Shown here piece after piece: positions 9,201 through 17,213 of a stretch of DNA of 55,203 nt; the stretch's first letter is position 1; every line of letters begins with the position of its first letter. The stretch is taken from NCBI GenBank assembly GCA_015067185.1, contig SVMZ01000020.1:1-55203 (forward strand). The letters are read 5' to 3'. The notes under the pieces are model-generated. The model was not told the origin of the DNA. It saw only the letters and a program-made list of their open reading frames with translations, and searched no databases. The stretch comes from Oscillospiraceae bacterium (GTDB taxonomy: Bacteria; Bacillota; Clostridia; Oscillospirales; Ruminococcaceae). The translations under genes were made by a program, and so were the position numbers.

Positions 9201-10742
9201 AACAAGAATACCGTATCCGTCTGTAATGCAGTTCCGAACGGGATCGATAACAGGACGATTCAAGGGATGACGGGCAGCGCCGATCATTTTTTCCGCCGTA
9301 TCAAAGAGAAGATTGGTATCGGCATCGAGGATAATCAGATTTTTTTTGCCCCTGAGAGAAACAAAATCGGAAAAAGCACGGCAATTCGGGGGATTTTCTC
9401 CGCGAATATAACGGACAAAATCGGTGATAGCTCCCCGTTTGCGCTCGCGGCCACAGTATTTTCCCTGTGTGCGACAGTAGGTTCTGTCACGGACGAAAAG
9501 CGAAAAACCGCCGTTGAACTCAACGTTGAGAGAATCCACAGCTTTGACAAGTGCAGAGAGTTTGGCGTCATCGTTGGGCTGCCGGGAAACGGTGCTCTCC
9601 TTAAAGTCGGCCAAAAGGCAAAAGTGAAGCCCGGGAAGCTCGTTTGCAAGTCGGAGTTTTTTCAGATGTGCCGCTGTTTTCGGTATATCTTGTACTTTGG
9701 GGATGAGTGTGGTGACAGCGACAACAGTCTCGCAGTCGGTACATACAGCACGTTTCAGGTCGATTGCGGGAACGACATCAGCAGGGATGCTGCGGGTAAA
9801 GAGCCACTCAAACAGTTCACGCAGGGTCTCCCAAAGAGGAAGAAACGAGATAACCGCAAACAAAGGAGACGAAAAAAATATCCCCCCGAAGACAGCGAGA
9901 ACAACAGCACACAGGACAGGCAAAAGAAGAAGCCATGTACCGCGGCGCCGAGGGCGGCAGACATATTTTAACAGCCAGTATCCAATATGTCGCTCCCGGT
10001 CGTTTTGGGCAGATTGAGCCAGTTTAAGAAGATGTCGGGCGGCATCGGTTTCACTGGTTTTTTCTTTGGCTGCTTTCAGGGTGAGCAGATGGCGGTAATA
10101 AGCACGGGAATCATCATCCATTATGCGATAAATATCTGCGGGATCAGCAAAAAGAAGTTTTTCCAAAGGACTAACAGCGGCTGCAATATCAAGAAAATCA
10201 ATTGTATAAAGATCATGGAGTGCTTTGGAAGAGAATAAAACATCTTCTTCCGGCGAAGAACTGTCGAAAAAAGCATGAAAGGCACGTTCTATGAGACAGA
10301 GACGAAGAGCAAGAGGAGCAAAAACAAGTTCGGATGTAGTAAGCTCCATTTTGTCCGATGCCGCTTCCAAAATCAAACGCAAATTCTCTTCGTTGAATGC
10401 AACGGCAGGTGTTCCGCTGCCAAAAAAAGCTGTAAAAATGCGGGACAATGCCGGTACTGCATCCAAAAACAGAATCCGAAAAGGAAGGCGGGATTTTTGG
10501 ATGGAGAGAAGTTCCTGCTGCACGGTTTTGCTTTCCCTCTCCAGAAGATAATAGTTTTCGGTTAACCACAGCTCAGAGGGCGTTTTATACGGTTTTGCTG
10601 CACAGGTGCGACAGTGTTTTCTCAAACGCCGCAGTTTCAAAGTGTTGTCCCGTCTCAAAACAGAAACAGCAGAAAGGGACCGCTGCGGATAGGATGCAAA
10701 CACAGCGGATATCTTTTTGTTAATGAGTTCTGTTGTATCCAA
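3297..10742 (-). CDS. Giant cyclic beta-1,2-glucan synthase-like protein (GT84 + GH94 modules)
   Basis: 2481-residue multidomain membrane protein of the NdvB/ChvB type, which polymerises and phosphorolytically trims beta-1,2-glucan. Order: a soluble N-terminal region; hydrophobic segments around residues 270-310; a glycosyltransferase domain with an ADFKES block and a DxD motif in LDADT (Asp473/Asp475); further membrane helices around residues 640-860; a glucoamylase-like central region (LGMSMIACCNALFGG); beta-sandwich repeats; and a C-terminal GH94 phosphorylase domain with GTGDWND (Asp2174 at the general-acid position) and RENGGQYTHAAIWLAMALL. I prefer the TTG at 10742. It has CGGAGG ten bases upstream, whereas upstream ATG/TTG codons (10790, 10847) have no ribosome site. 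Glucan linkage is inferred from the family only. No dedicated exporter is adjacent. Confidence 0.85.
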   Translation of the reverse strand: MDTTELINKKISAVFASYPQRSLSAVSVLRRDNTLKLRRLRKHCRTCAAKPYKTPSELWLTENYYLLERESKTVQQELLSIQKSRLPFRILFLDAVPALSRIFTAFFGSGTPAVAFNEENLRLILEAASDKMELTTSELVFAPLALRLCLIERAFHAFFDSSSPEEDVLFSSKALHDLYTIDFLDIAAAVSPLEKLLFADPADIYRIMDDDSRAYYRHLLTLKAAKEKTSETDAARHLLKLAQSAQNDRERHIGYWLLKYVCRPRRRGTWLLLLPVLCAVVLAVFGGIFFSSPLFAVISFLPLWETLRELFEWLFTRSIPADVVPAIDLKRAVCTDCETVVAVTTLIPKVQDIPKTAAHLKKLRLANELPGLHFCLLADFKESTVSRQPNDDAKLSALVKAVDSLNVEFNGGFSLFVRDRTYCRTQGKYCGRERKRGAITDFVRYIRGENPPNCRAFSDFVSLRGKKNLIILDADTNLLFDTAEKMIGAARHPLNRPVIDPVRNCITDGYGILVPRLSVSLESANATFFSQIMAGCGGTIPYDIRSKDFYQDFFGLSLFSGKGIIDIEAFAAVMDRRLPPERILSHDVIEGEYLHTGFLSQVELSESFPATPFAWHARLHRWVRGDWQNLFLLARKDLSLLSKYKLFDNLRRSLLPVASLFCIVFAAFAAFFGKEMLSHAAAVTAWIPLAFTPFLRTLLSLVGRGFSLLTRRYFSDIIPQCAETLCRIFVLFIQIPYTAFVTLNAIFRALWRSFVTKKLLLQWVTAADSSFKNILSASFHAGIPALLLGLLLLLSPSPLLRLYAIFFLSAFPVTLVISQRRTVQTPRISAADREYITDCAARIWSFFEEYAAAPDNWLPPDNVQQAPVYAVAHRTSPTNIGLCLLSALAARDLDFIDSSQLYHRLSHTLATIEKLEKWHGNLFNWYDTVTLEVLSPAYVSAVDSGNFLCCLVALKEGLREYSDKTTDFSEMIFRIEQLLADTDIAAFYHPKRRLFSIGYDPNTECFSESFYDFLMSEARMTSYYAIAARRVEKRHWASLSRTLSRSGSYAGPVSWTGTMFEYYMPALLLPNRAGSLLSEALKYSCYCQRKRVKKGTPWGISESAFYSFDRQLCYQYKAHGVQKLGVKRGLDAELVISPYSTFLALPFFPNSSIKNLKLLQKLGMFADYGFFEALDLTPNRSGICRSYMSHHLGMSMIACCNALFGGIMQRRFLSDPQMNSAQELLEERPDRDTVVFEDIKFKDINETLPKNRLHQPGKGNAKMNFETLSGSVDLNTPHVTILSNGELCDILCDSGENRLMLAQSDITRRTTDSLCHPQGIFAFACCGGKVFSFTEAPFYEKSVVYHAEISRDRMRYLSCTAELSCCMEVSVHDTLPVEQRTFSIKNISDSKQSVELLIYFEPVLQIHRDYEAHPAFSKLFVAAEHDSVSGCTVFSRRPRGNERPLSLAVGFLEHTEFETETRREKLFTSPFGFESLKNFVEINFRGGKGIPDCCFAAKLKFSLSPGQRISHTLFLSAASRKEECTANLVNLRLAAGIKTGRNAAVSPIFNSTLEGRIAFSLLPNLLYPTYSARAAALSEKNLLGIDGLWSLSLSGDFPILLYHLPAVPEEAADCFCIQLRVLKLLRECRIEFDLVVLFSGEALPGFSETARRFAREHGCSELLGSPCGLFCIDSDLLTAEQLTLLQLVAACSLSHNTYNHESSRKFSVPQKLYSVSSADIEKVMPRRHTYGGLFTSGRFYSTRATPLPYCHVLASPTFGTVVSDNSLGFTWAVNSRENKLTPWSNDFATDNHGEMLVMKLNNGQMYSLTRGALFSCSEENARWEGYIDRLKLCTEISLPPKGAKTGKVVEVVISNMSDRDIPFSLAYYTEPILSAGNADYTMKGHHYLKTSFSPGMLTVENPMNQLIPGVMALSCSSANCYPVWDRAAFLSGNWSEQNRGSELCAALALSNVLPAKKELRLRFMLTFAAKPAAARLLASEAESLSEHAFLPLRSFEISTPDEQLDIFINSWCPHQAREGRIFARTSFWQNGGAYGFRDQLQDAICLLSMDPVLLKRQIFRACAVQFTEGDVLHWWHRYPNAIRGVRTRISDDLLWLPYAVCEYIEKTGDTGILQTRIAYLEGAALAENERERYFEPARSKVKESVYQHCLRVLGRFGIKGEHGLPLIGTGDWNDSFNSVGAEGKGESVWLAMFLRIVSLRFASIAAGQGDSYTQSSLELLAEQMKQAVETHCWDGKWYLRAFCDDGSVMGSSSCSECRIDSLAQSFAALSDISDDPARIDTALNEALDRLFDRKSRILRLFTPPFESSAQSPGYVKAYPAGIRENGGQYTHAAIWLAMALLKQNRCADGYRILEMLNPVSRCSDYDLNRTYLLEPYLISADIYAGTCPGRGGWSMYTGAAGWYFRTVLEKLLGLRIRAGKLYVQPHIPDEWNGFSVIIRTVDNGEIRLSVARTGMEKLTVDGSPASNIPLDGSHDALLEII

Positions 10743-11021
10743 AATATCAAAACCTCCGCAAAACAATGGTAATGTTATTTTTACCTGCATTGCCCGAAAA
10801 ATACAGAGAAAACGGAAAGCCTGCAAGTAGTGAGGGCAAAACGACAAACCAGTACGATCGCTGTAAACCCGGGAAAATATTTCCGTGTAAACAGGCAGAT
10901 TTTAAAGAGAAGTGACTTCCTTTTTTTTTGTAAAAATGATATACTTAATATGATTTAAAAATAAAAGCGGTTGTTTGAGAAAACAGTGCCGATATCAGTT
11001 CCGAAAGGAAGGGAACCATAA

Positions 11022-12203
11022 TTGAACAGAGCCGGCTTTAATATCAGTGATATAAAAGAAAAAAACCGCGCATTGACATTGAAATATATTTGCACCGGAG
11101 AAGGTGTCTCCCGCATAGAGCTTGCCAAATTGACAGGACTTACCAAAATGACACTGACCAATATAACCAATGAATTGCTGCAATCAGGATTCATTGAACA
11201 GGATGAAGAAAGCGACAATCAGGTAAGCTCCGTGGGCAGGCGTCCCATCATGCTGAAAATATCTCCCGGGTCGCCGGTTGTAGCCGGTGTATGGGTATCG
11301 AGAGATTTCTGTTACGGCGTCCTTTGCGACCTGAAAGCAGATATCATTGCTCAGAAGAGAATCCCCCTAGGTGAATTTGATACCGCCGAAACGCTGAGCG
11401 AAAAGATCATCCGCTGTGTGGAATATCTTATTATGCAGACAAAACGCAGGGTGCTTGGCATAGGTGTGTGTTCACTGGGACCGGTGGATATACAGAATGG
11501 TGTGATCCTCAAGCCTACCAACTTTTACGGAATAACCGATGTACCGGTAGCGGAACGAATTAAAGAGGCACTGGGGCTTCCTGCTTTCCTGGAAAAAGAC
11601 ATGAATGCTTCGGCGCTTGCCGAAAAATATTATGGCCGCTGCCGGGATGTCTCCGATTTTGTGTATCTCGGAATTACCAACGGTATCGGTGCGGGAATCA
11701 TCTCCTCAGGTGAACTGTTTCACGGCGGATCCGGGTTCAGCGGAGAGTTTGGACACACTTCCATCGATCATCAGGGAGAGCGCTGCCATTGCGGTAATCA
11801 GGGATGTATTGAGCTGTATGCCAGTGTTCCAAACATATTGCGTAACTACAGCGATGTCTGCAGTGATGACATATCCGGATTGAACCAGCTGATTGCCCTT
11901 GCAGACACCAATGCGAGAGCGGATGAATATCTCTGTGATATCTGCAAAAAAATTGGCGCTGCACTGGTCAATATTTCAAACGTACTGGATCCCTCTGTTA
12001 TTGTGGTGGGACATGATGGCTTTTATTTCAGCGACAGAATGTTGGAGACAATAGAGAAAAATCTGAACAACGGAATTCTTGCCAGCGGATACAAGAGCAT
12101 TGTTCTTTGCAGATCCTCCTTTGCGGATTGTTCTCCTCTTGTAGGCGCGGCGACAATCGTTATGGATAAAATATTTACCGGAAAATTCAACGTACTCTCA
12201 TAG
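11022..12203 (+). CDS. ROK family transcriptional regulator (NagC/XylR type)
   Basis: 393-residue sugar-responsive repressor. Residues ~20-65 form a winged helix (SRIELAKLTGLTKMTLTNITNELL). The rest is the ROK sugar-kinase-like fold, with GIGVCSLGPVD, the sugar-contact EKDMNASALAEKYYG block, GITNGIGAGII, and the ROK zinc motif CHCGNQGCIE near residues 254-264. The start is TTG at 11022, behind AAGGAAGGG at 11004-11012. The HTH makes it a regulator rather than a glucokinase. It precedes the MATE exporter by 23 bases and lies upstream of an alpha-fucosidase, so it may respond to a sugar released by that enzyme. That link is inference from position only. Confidence 0.88.
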   Translation: MNRAGFNISDIKEKNRALTLKYICTGEGVSRIELAKLTGLTKMTLTNITNELLQSGFIEQDEESDNQVSSVGRRPIMLKISPGSPVVAGVWVSRDFCYGVLCDLKADIIAQKRIPLGEFDTAETLSEKIIRCVEYLIMQTKRRVLGIGVCSLGPVDIQNGVILKPTNFYGITDVPVAERIKEALGLPAFLEKDMNASALAEKYYGRCRDVSDFVYLGITNGIGAGIISSGELFHGGSGFSGEFGHTSIDHQGERCHCGNQGCIELYASVPNILRNYSDVCSDDISGLNQLIALADTNARADEYLCDICKKIGAALVNISNVLDPSVIVVGHDGFYFSDRMLETIEKNLNNGILASGYKSIVLCRSSFADCSPLVGAATIVMDKIFTGKFNVLS

Positions 12204-12226
12204 GAATAAAGTATTCCGGAGGTAAT

Positions 12227-13684
12227 ATGATGGAAAGCAAAAAACATCGGAACAAACTGCACAGAAAAATCCGGCACAGCTGTATTTACATTCTGCATTG
12301 GTGGAAACATGTTACACACCCTCTGTACCGCTGGCTGGATCGGTATCTGAGCAGTGAAGCCATGTCTTTAAGAAGCATTTGGCTGTTGTTTGTCCCGCTG
12401 TTCGCAGATCAGCTTCTGATATCGGTGGGCATGGTTGTTAATACGGCAGTTATAAGCGGCGTGGGAGAAGCAGCTGTTTCTGCAGTCAGTATGGTGGATT
12501 CGGTCAATGCCCTTCCACTGCAGCTGATTGTCGGTATTGCGCTGGGTTGTACCGTGGTTGTGGCGCAGTGTGTGGGGCGCGGAGACAGGGTCAAGGCGGG
12601 ACATGCCGCCAGTCAGGCTATTACCTCGTCTGTTCTGATTGCCATAGCGGTAGCAGCGGTGATGTACATTTTTGCCGAACCGCTGATCGATCTGATGTTC
12701 GGCGATGCCGAAGAAAAAATCCTTGAGCTTTCGGTACAGTATCTCCGTGGAATATCCATATCTCTGCCCTTGTATGCCATTTCTCAGACAGCAGCCAATG
12801 CGCTGAGAGGAATTGGCGATACAAAAATATCCATGCTTTTTTCTGCAGGGGTTTCTCTGCTGAATATTATATTTAATGTTCTGTTTATCTCTGTGATGAA
12901 GATGGAGATTTTCGGGCTGATCCTTTCTCTTCTTTTAGCAAGGCTGATTGGTTCCACTGCGGCGATGATCTATCTGATGAAAGCCAGACCGGAATTTCAC
13001 ATGACAATTCGAGGACTGTTCCGAATTGATTTTTCCATGCAGCGCAGTCTGATGATGATCGGTTTCCCGTCGGCATCAGAAAACCTTTTCTTCAATGGCG
13101 GAAGATTGATTTGCCAGGTATTTATTGTTACCATGGGAACCGCCAGCATTACCGCCAATGCCATAGGAAATTCTCTCTCCAATTTCTATTGTGTGTTTGG
13201 TTTGACATTTGCCCAGGTTGTGCTTATTGTGTGCGGACAGTGCATCGGCGGCGGCCATTTTGACACGGCAAGGAAGTATCTTGACAAATTTATCATTATC
13301 TCATCCATCATATCCATTGTTTTTTCACTGATCCTGCTGCCCTTTATGGACTGGATGATTGCCGCATACAATCCGTCTCCGGAGGCCTTTGCGCTGACCA
13401 AGCCAATGATGCTGGGATATTGTACGGCAATGTGCTTTATATGGAACATCGGGTTTCTCACGCCTTCTGCACTAAGGGCGGGAGGGGATGCTACCTTTAC
13501 CTCCGTAATGGCACTGACCACCATGTGGGTGGTGCGCGTGGTCTTGGGGTACCTGTTAAGCATGGTGTTTGGTCTGGGAGTCAACAGCATCTGGGTTGCC
13601 ATGTATATCGAGTGGTTGGTGCGGGGAATTGTTTTCTTTATCCGCTCAAGGGGGAAAAAATGGTATGCCCATAAAGTGATTTGA
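12227..13684 (+). CDS. MATE family efflux transporter
   Basis: 485-residue polytopic membrane protein with two MatE repeats, about 12 hydrophobic helices. Family-like segments include LFADQLLISVGMVVNTAVISGVGEAAV in the first repeat, the LRGIGDTKISM loop, and GFPSASENLFFNGGRLICQVFI at the start of the second. The ATG at 12227 follows CGGAGG, and a second ATG is directly adjacent. A short basic stretch (residues 1-45, KKHRNKLHRKI) precedes the first helix. It sits 23 bases behind the ROK gene, so they are probably co-transcribed. Exported substrate unknown; Na+ or H+ antiport is expected from the family. Confidence 0.9.
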   Translation: MMESKKHRNKLHRKIRHSCIYILHWWKHVTHPLYRWLDRYLSSEAMSLRSIWLLFVPLFADQLLISVGMVVNTAVISGVGEAAVSAVSMVDSVNALPLQLIVGIALGCTVVVAQCVGRGDRVKAGHAASQAITSSVLIAIAVAAVMYIFAEPLIDLMFGDAEEKILELSVQYLRGISISLPLYAISQTAANALRGIGDTKISMLFSAGVSLLNIIFNVLFISVMKMEIFGLILSLLLARLIGSTAAMIYLMKARPEFHMTIRGLFRIDFSMQRSLMMIGFPSASENLFFNGGRLICQVFIVTMGTASITANAIGNSLSNFYCVFGLTFAQVVLIVCGQCIGGGHFDTARKYLDKFIIISSIISIVFSLILLPFMDWMIAAYNPSPEAFALTKPMMLGYCTAMCFIWNIGFLTPSALRAGGDATFTSVMALTTMWVVRVVLGYLLSMVFGLGVNSIWVAMYIEWLVRGIVFFIRSRGKKWYAHKVI

Positions 13685-13772
13685 TTTTACATATGGGAAG
13701 ATCTTCTTTTAAAATTCAAAAAAGTCTGGGCTCCAAACAAGATTATTAAAAAACAAAAAAGGAGAAGCGACT

Positions 13773-15185
13773 ATGTATTATTCAAAAATGGATTATGAGC
13801 GTATTAAGGCTGAGATAAAGAATGAAGATTTTGGTACGCTGAAAAAGCGTATTGAAAACGGTGAATATTTGACTGAAATTGAGTATAAAGCTGTTTTGGA
13901 AAATACGCGGGACAAGAGAATGGATTGGTTCCGTAAGGGGCGGTTTGGTGTCATTGTGCATTACGGTCTGTATTCCGTGCTGGAGCGCGGAGAGTGGGCG
14001 ATTATGTATGACAGTATTCCCATGAAGGAATATGAGCTTTTGATGGAAAAATTTATGCCGAAGCCAGATGCAGCAGAGGAATGGGTGTTGACGGCAAAAG
14101 AGGCAGGCGCCAAGTATGTCATATTGACAACCCGGCATCATGAAGGTTTTAGCCTGTGGAACTCCAAAGTGAATCCTTATAACTCTTATAATTGCGGGTG
14201 CAAGAGAGATCTCGTGCAGGAGTTTGTGGATGCCTGCCGCAAGCATGATATGAGGATTGGTCTGTATTCTTCCCTGATGGATTGGTATCATCCCGATGCC
14301 AAATATGCTCAGATCGATTTGGCTGCCAGAAGAAGATTTTTGGATTATATCGAGGCACTGAATGTGGAGCTGCTGACCAACTATGGAAAAATTGATATGC
14401 TGTGGTATGATACGCCTTTCCCCATGGAGAGCGCAGATGCATGGGAGACACTGCATCGGAATCAGAAGTTGCGTATCCTCCAGCCGGATATCATTATCAA
14501 TAACCGCGCCATGATGAGTGAGGATATGGTCACGCCGGAAGATGTTCTGGAGTCTGCAGACGGAGATTGGGAAGCCTGCCACACCGTTACCGGTTTGAAT
14601 TGGGGTTATATCGATGAAGAACAGGCGAAACCCTATGCGGTAACCCCACAGCAGCTTGTGAAGAGGCTAACATTCTGCTGCAGAAATTGCGGAAATCTGA
14701 TCATGAATATGGGACCGAAAGCAGATGGTTCTGTTGCCGCTTATGAGAAAGAGCTGTTCCAGAAGGTTGGTGCCTGGATCAGAGAGAACGAAGAAGTTGT
14801 TTACGGTGATATGCGCCCCAACAGAGGACCTGGCGGAATTGCCGGACCAGGTGTCTTTGGAGAATATGGCGCGGGAACGCTTGCAGAAGCTTCTGCGAAA
14901 GGAAATACGGTATATATCTGGAGTTATATCTGGCCGGCCAACGGCACTATGTATGTGGCCGGTTATAAGAGTGTGCCGAAGAATGTATACCTGGTGAAAA
15001 ATAAGCAAAAGCTGGATTTTGAATATGATGCGGACAATTTCAGAATTATCATTCGGAATCTTCCGGAAAAATCCCCGGATACCATACTTGGTATTACAAT
15101 AATCGCAGTGGAATTTGATGAAAAGCCCATCTACCGTTGGGGTATGAGCCTGCCACAGCTGACCGGAGGATATATTGAGAGATGA
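13773..15185 (+). CDS. Alpha-L-fucosidase, glycoside hydrolase family 29
   Basis: 470-residue GH29 enzyme that removes alpha-linked L-fucose from glycans. The barrel is recognised by RFGVIVHYGLYSVLERGEW near the start, VILTTRHHEGFSLWNS, RIGLYSSLMDWYHPDA, and the nucleophile block DMLWYDTPF (Asp213 is the expected nucleophile). A C-terminal GH29 block LIMNMGPKADGSV precedes a small beta domain. No signal peptide is seen, so it should act in the cytoplasm on imported oligosaccharides. AAAGGAG lies just before the ATG. An 88-base AT-rich gap separates it from the MATE gene, so it may have its own promoter. Confidence 0.92.
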   Translation: MYYSKMDYERIKAEIKNEDFGTLKKRIENGEYLTEIEYKAVLENTRDKRMDWFRKGRFGVIVHYGLYSVLERGEWAIMYDSIPMKEYELLMEKFMPKPDAAEEWVLTAKEAGAKYVILTTRHHEGFSLWNSKVNPYNSYNCGCKRDLVQEFVDACRKHDMRIGLYSSLMDWYHPDAKYAQIDLAARRRFLDYIEALNVELLTNYGKIDMLWYDTPFPMESADAWETLHRNQKLRILQPDIIINNRAMMSEDMVTPEDVLESADGDWEACHTVTGLNWGYIDEEQAKPYAVTPQQLVKRLTFCCRNCGNLIMNMGPKADGSVAAYEKELFQKVGAWIRENEEVVYGDMRPNRGPGGIAGPGVFGEYGAGTLAEASAKGNTVYIWSYIWPANGTMYVAGYKSVPKNVYLVKNKQKLDFEYDADNFRIIIRNLPEKSPDTILGITIIAVEFDEKPIYRWGMSLPQLTGGYIER

Positions 15186-15267
15186 ACAAAAGTGCATAAT
15201 CCTGGTTTATGGCTATTTGGAACAGACGGGGGCGATGTACCTATGCTTTTGAAAGGTTGGGATAACT

Positions 15268-16986
15268 ATGACTGAACAGATTACCGCAAAAATGCCTTGG
15301 GCCAATCATATGGGGGAAATTCCTCTGCATTTGCAGTATTTTCAGGGAGGGCTTTTTGATGCGGTAGAGAGAATTGCTGCAGCATATCCTGACCACATCG
15401 CTTTCGACTTTATGGGAAAATCCACCACATACAAAACATTGGTGAAACAGATTGAAGAGTGTGCCAAAGCGTTGAAGACATTAGGTGTCCGGAAGAATGA
15501 CAGGGTAACCATTGCCATGCCAAACTGTCCGCAGGCCATTTGTGTTTTTTATGCGGTTAATCTTGTGGGCGGAATTGCCAATATGATCCATCCTCTCTCT
15601 GCTGAAAACGAAATTGAGTTTTACCTTAACGAGTCAGAAAGCATGACGGTGATTACGCTGGATCAGTTTTACAGCAAATTTGAAGCCGTACGCAGGAATA
15701 CCGGCGTGGTCAATGTCGTACTTGCAAGTATTCGGGATGCACTTTCCCCCACCATCAAAGCCGGTTATATGCTGACAGAGGGACGTAAAATAGAGAAAAT
15801 CCCCGATGATGCGCCGGTAATTCGCTGGAAGCAATTTCTGAAACTGGGGAAGTGCTGTTTTTGGAACTATAAAGTAGAGCGAGAGGCAGAAGAACCAGCA
15901 GTCATTCTCTATTCCGGCGGTACAACGGGAACAACCAAAGGAATTTTGCTGACCAACGGCAATTTCAATGCACTGGCCGCACAGATCGTCGCAACCAATC
16001 CCATGTTTGAACCGGGAGATAAGATGCTTGCCGCCATGCCACTGTTCCACGGTTTTGGCCTGGGTGTATGTATTCACTCCATGCTGGCCAACGGCGGACG
16101 TTGTGTTTTGGTGCCCAGATTTACACCTAAAAGCTATGCCAAACTGATAGTAAAATACCGCTGCAACTTTATTGCGGGAGTCCCCACCCTTTATGAGGCA
16201 CTTCTCCGTATTCATGAGATGGATAAGAAAGAGCTCTCCTTCCTGAAAGGGGTTTTTTCCGGCGGAGATTCGCTGTCTGTTGAATTAAAGAAAAAGTTTG
16301 ACCGTTTTCTCAGCGAACATAAGGCCGGCATACAAATTCGTGAAGGCTATGGAACCACTGAATGCGTAACTGCATCCTGTCTGACCCCTACACATAAAGT
16401 GAAAGAGGGAAGTATCGGGCTGCCCTTTCCGGACACATATTATAAAATAGTAAAACCGGGAACGGAAGAGGAAGTGCCCTACGGCGAAGAAGGGGAGATC
16501 CTGTTGGCAGGTCCCACCGTAATGAAGGAATACATTAATCATCCCGAAGAAACGGCACAGACGCTGCGTAAACATGCCGACGGTTTGACATGGGTATATA
16601 CCGGCGACCTGGGAATAATGGATGATGAAGGCTTTATCTATTTTAAAGGGCGCATTAAGCGGATGATTGTCTCCTCGGGATATAACATTTACCCGGCCCA
16701 GCTTGAAAACATCATCGACGCCCATGAAAAGGTACACATGAGTTGTGTCATCGGGATACCGGATTCCTACAGGATGCAGAAGGTCAAAGCGTTTGTTATG
16801 CTCAAAGAAGGGGTTTCCGCAAATGAGGAAACAAAAGCGGATCTGATGGCCTATTGCCGCAAGAATATAGCCAAGTATGCTATGCCATATGATATTGAAT
16901 TCCGTGAAAGCCTTCCCAAGACGCTTGTAGGAAAGGTTGCTTACCGTCAGCTGGAGGAAGAAGAACTGGCAAAATACAACGCATAG
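15268..16986 (+). CDS. Acyl-CoA synthetase / AMP-binding ligase
   Basis: 572-residue class I adenylate-forming enzyme that activates a carboxylic acid, likely a fatty acid, to acyl-AMP and then acyl-CoA. Motifs: P-loop-like YSGGTTGTTKG at residues ~215-225, the EGYGTTE block, YTGDLG, and the C-terminal hinge KGRIKRMIVSSGYNIYPAQLE with the catalytic Lys of the small domain near PKTLVGKVAYRQL. Length suits medium/long-chain acyl-CoA ligases, but the sequence does not fix chain length. It is followed by a good terminator at 17071-17110, so the fucosidase-ligase pair forms or ends a transcription unit. Confidence 0.88.
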   Translation: MTEQITAKMPWANHMGEIPLHLQYFQGGLFDAVERIAAAYPDHIAFDFMGKSTTYKTLVKQIEECAKALKTLGVRKNDRVTIAMPNCPQAICVFYAVNLVGGIANMIHPLSAENEIEFYLNESESMTVITLDQFYSKFEAVRRNTGVVNVVLASIRDALSPTIKAGYMLTEGRKIEKIPDDAPVIRWKQFLKLGKCCFWNYKVEREAEEPAVILYSGGTTGTTKGILLTNGNFNALAAQIVATNPMFEPGDKMLAAMPLFHGFGLGVCIHSMLANGGRCVLVPRFTPKSYAKLIVKYRCNFIAGVPTLYEALLRIHEMDKKELSFLKGVFSGGDSLSVELKKKFDRFLSEHKAGIQIREGYGTTECVTASCLTPTHKVKEGSIGLPFPDTYYKIVKPGTEEEVPYGEEGEILLAGPTVMKEYINHPEETAQTLRKHADGLTWVYTGDLGIMDDEGFIYFKGRIKRMIVSSGYNIYPAQLENIIDAHEKVHMSCVIGIPDSYRMQKVKAFVMLKEGVSANEETKADLMAYCRKNIAKYAMPYDIEFRESLPKTLVGKVAYRQLEEEELAKYNA

Positions 16987-17070
16987 CAGCGTTGGAAATG
17001 ACAGAAAACTCCTTCATCTCTGGATAATGCTGCTGTTAGTGAGATATTTTTGGAAAAATGAATACCACAA

Positions 17071-17110
17071 AAAAATGCGCAGACAGGAAAATGGCTGTGC
17101 ATTTTTGTTT
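17071..17110 (+). terminator. Rho-independent terminator after the acyl-CoA synthetase
   Basis: AAAAATGCGCAG pairs with CTGTGCATTTTT (one G:U wobble) around a 12-base loop, and the 3' arm runs into a T-rich tail. It lies 85 bases after the stop codon of the synthetase. Confidence 0.8.
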
Positions 17111-17213
17111 GATGGGAGCAATATTGTATATCTATTCTGCAAGATCATCCATTCCCTTTCTCTTGTTTTCGCGGTATAATGCAGACAGGTTCACAGAACA
17201 AAGGAGAATGGAT

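Noticed and set aside
8958-9971. 337-residue plus-strand open frame inside the giant glycan synthase
   Set aside because: Antisense shadow of the glycosyltransferase domain, with no ribosome site or motif.
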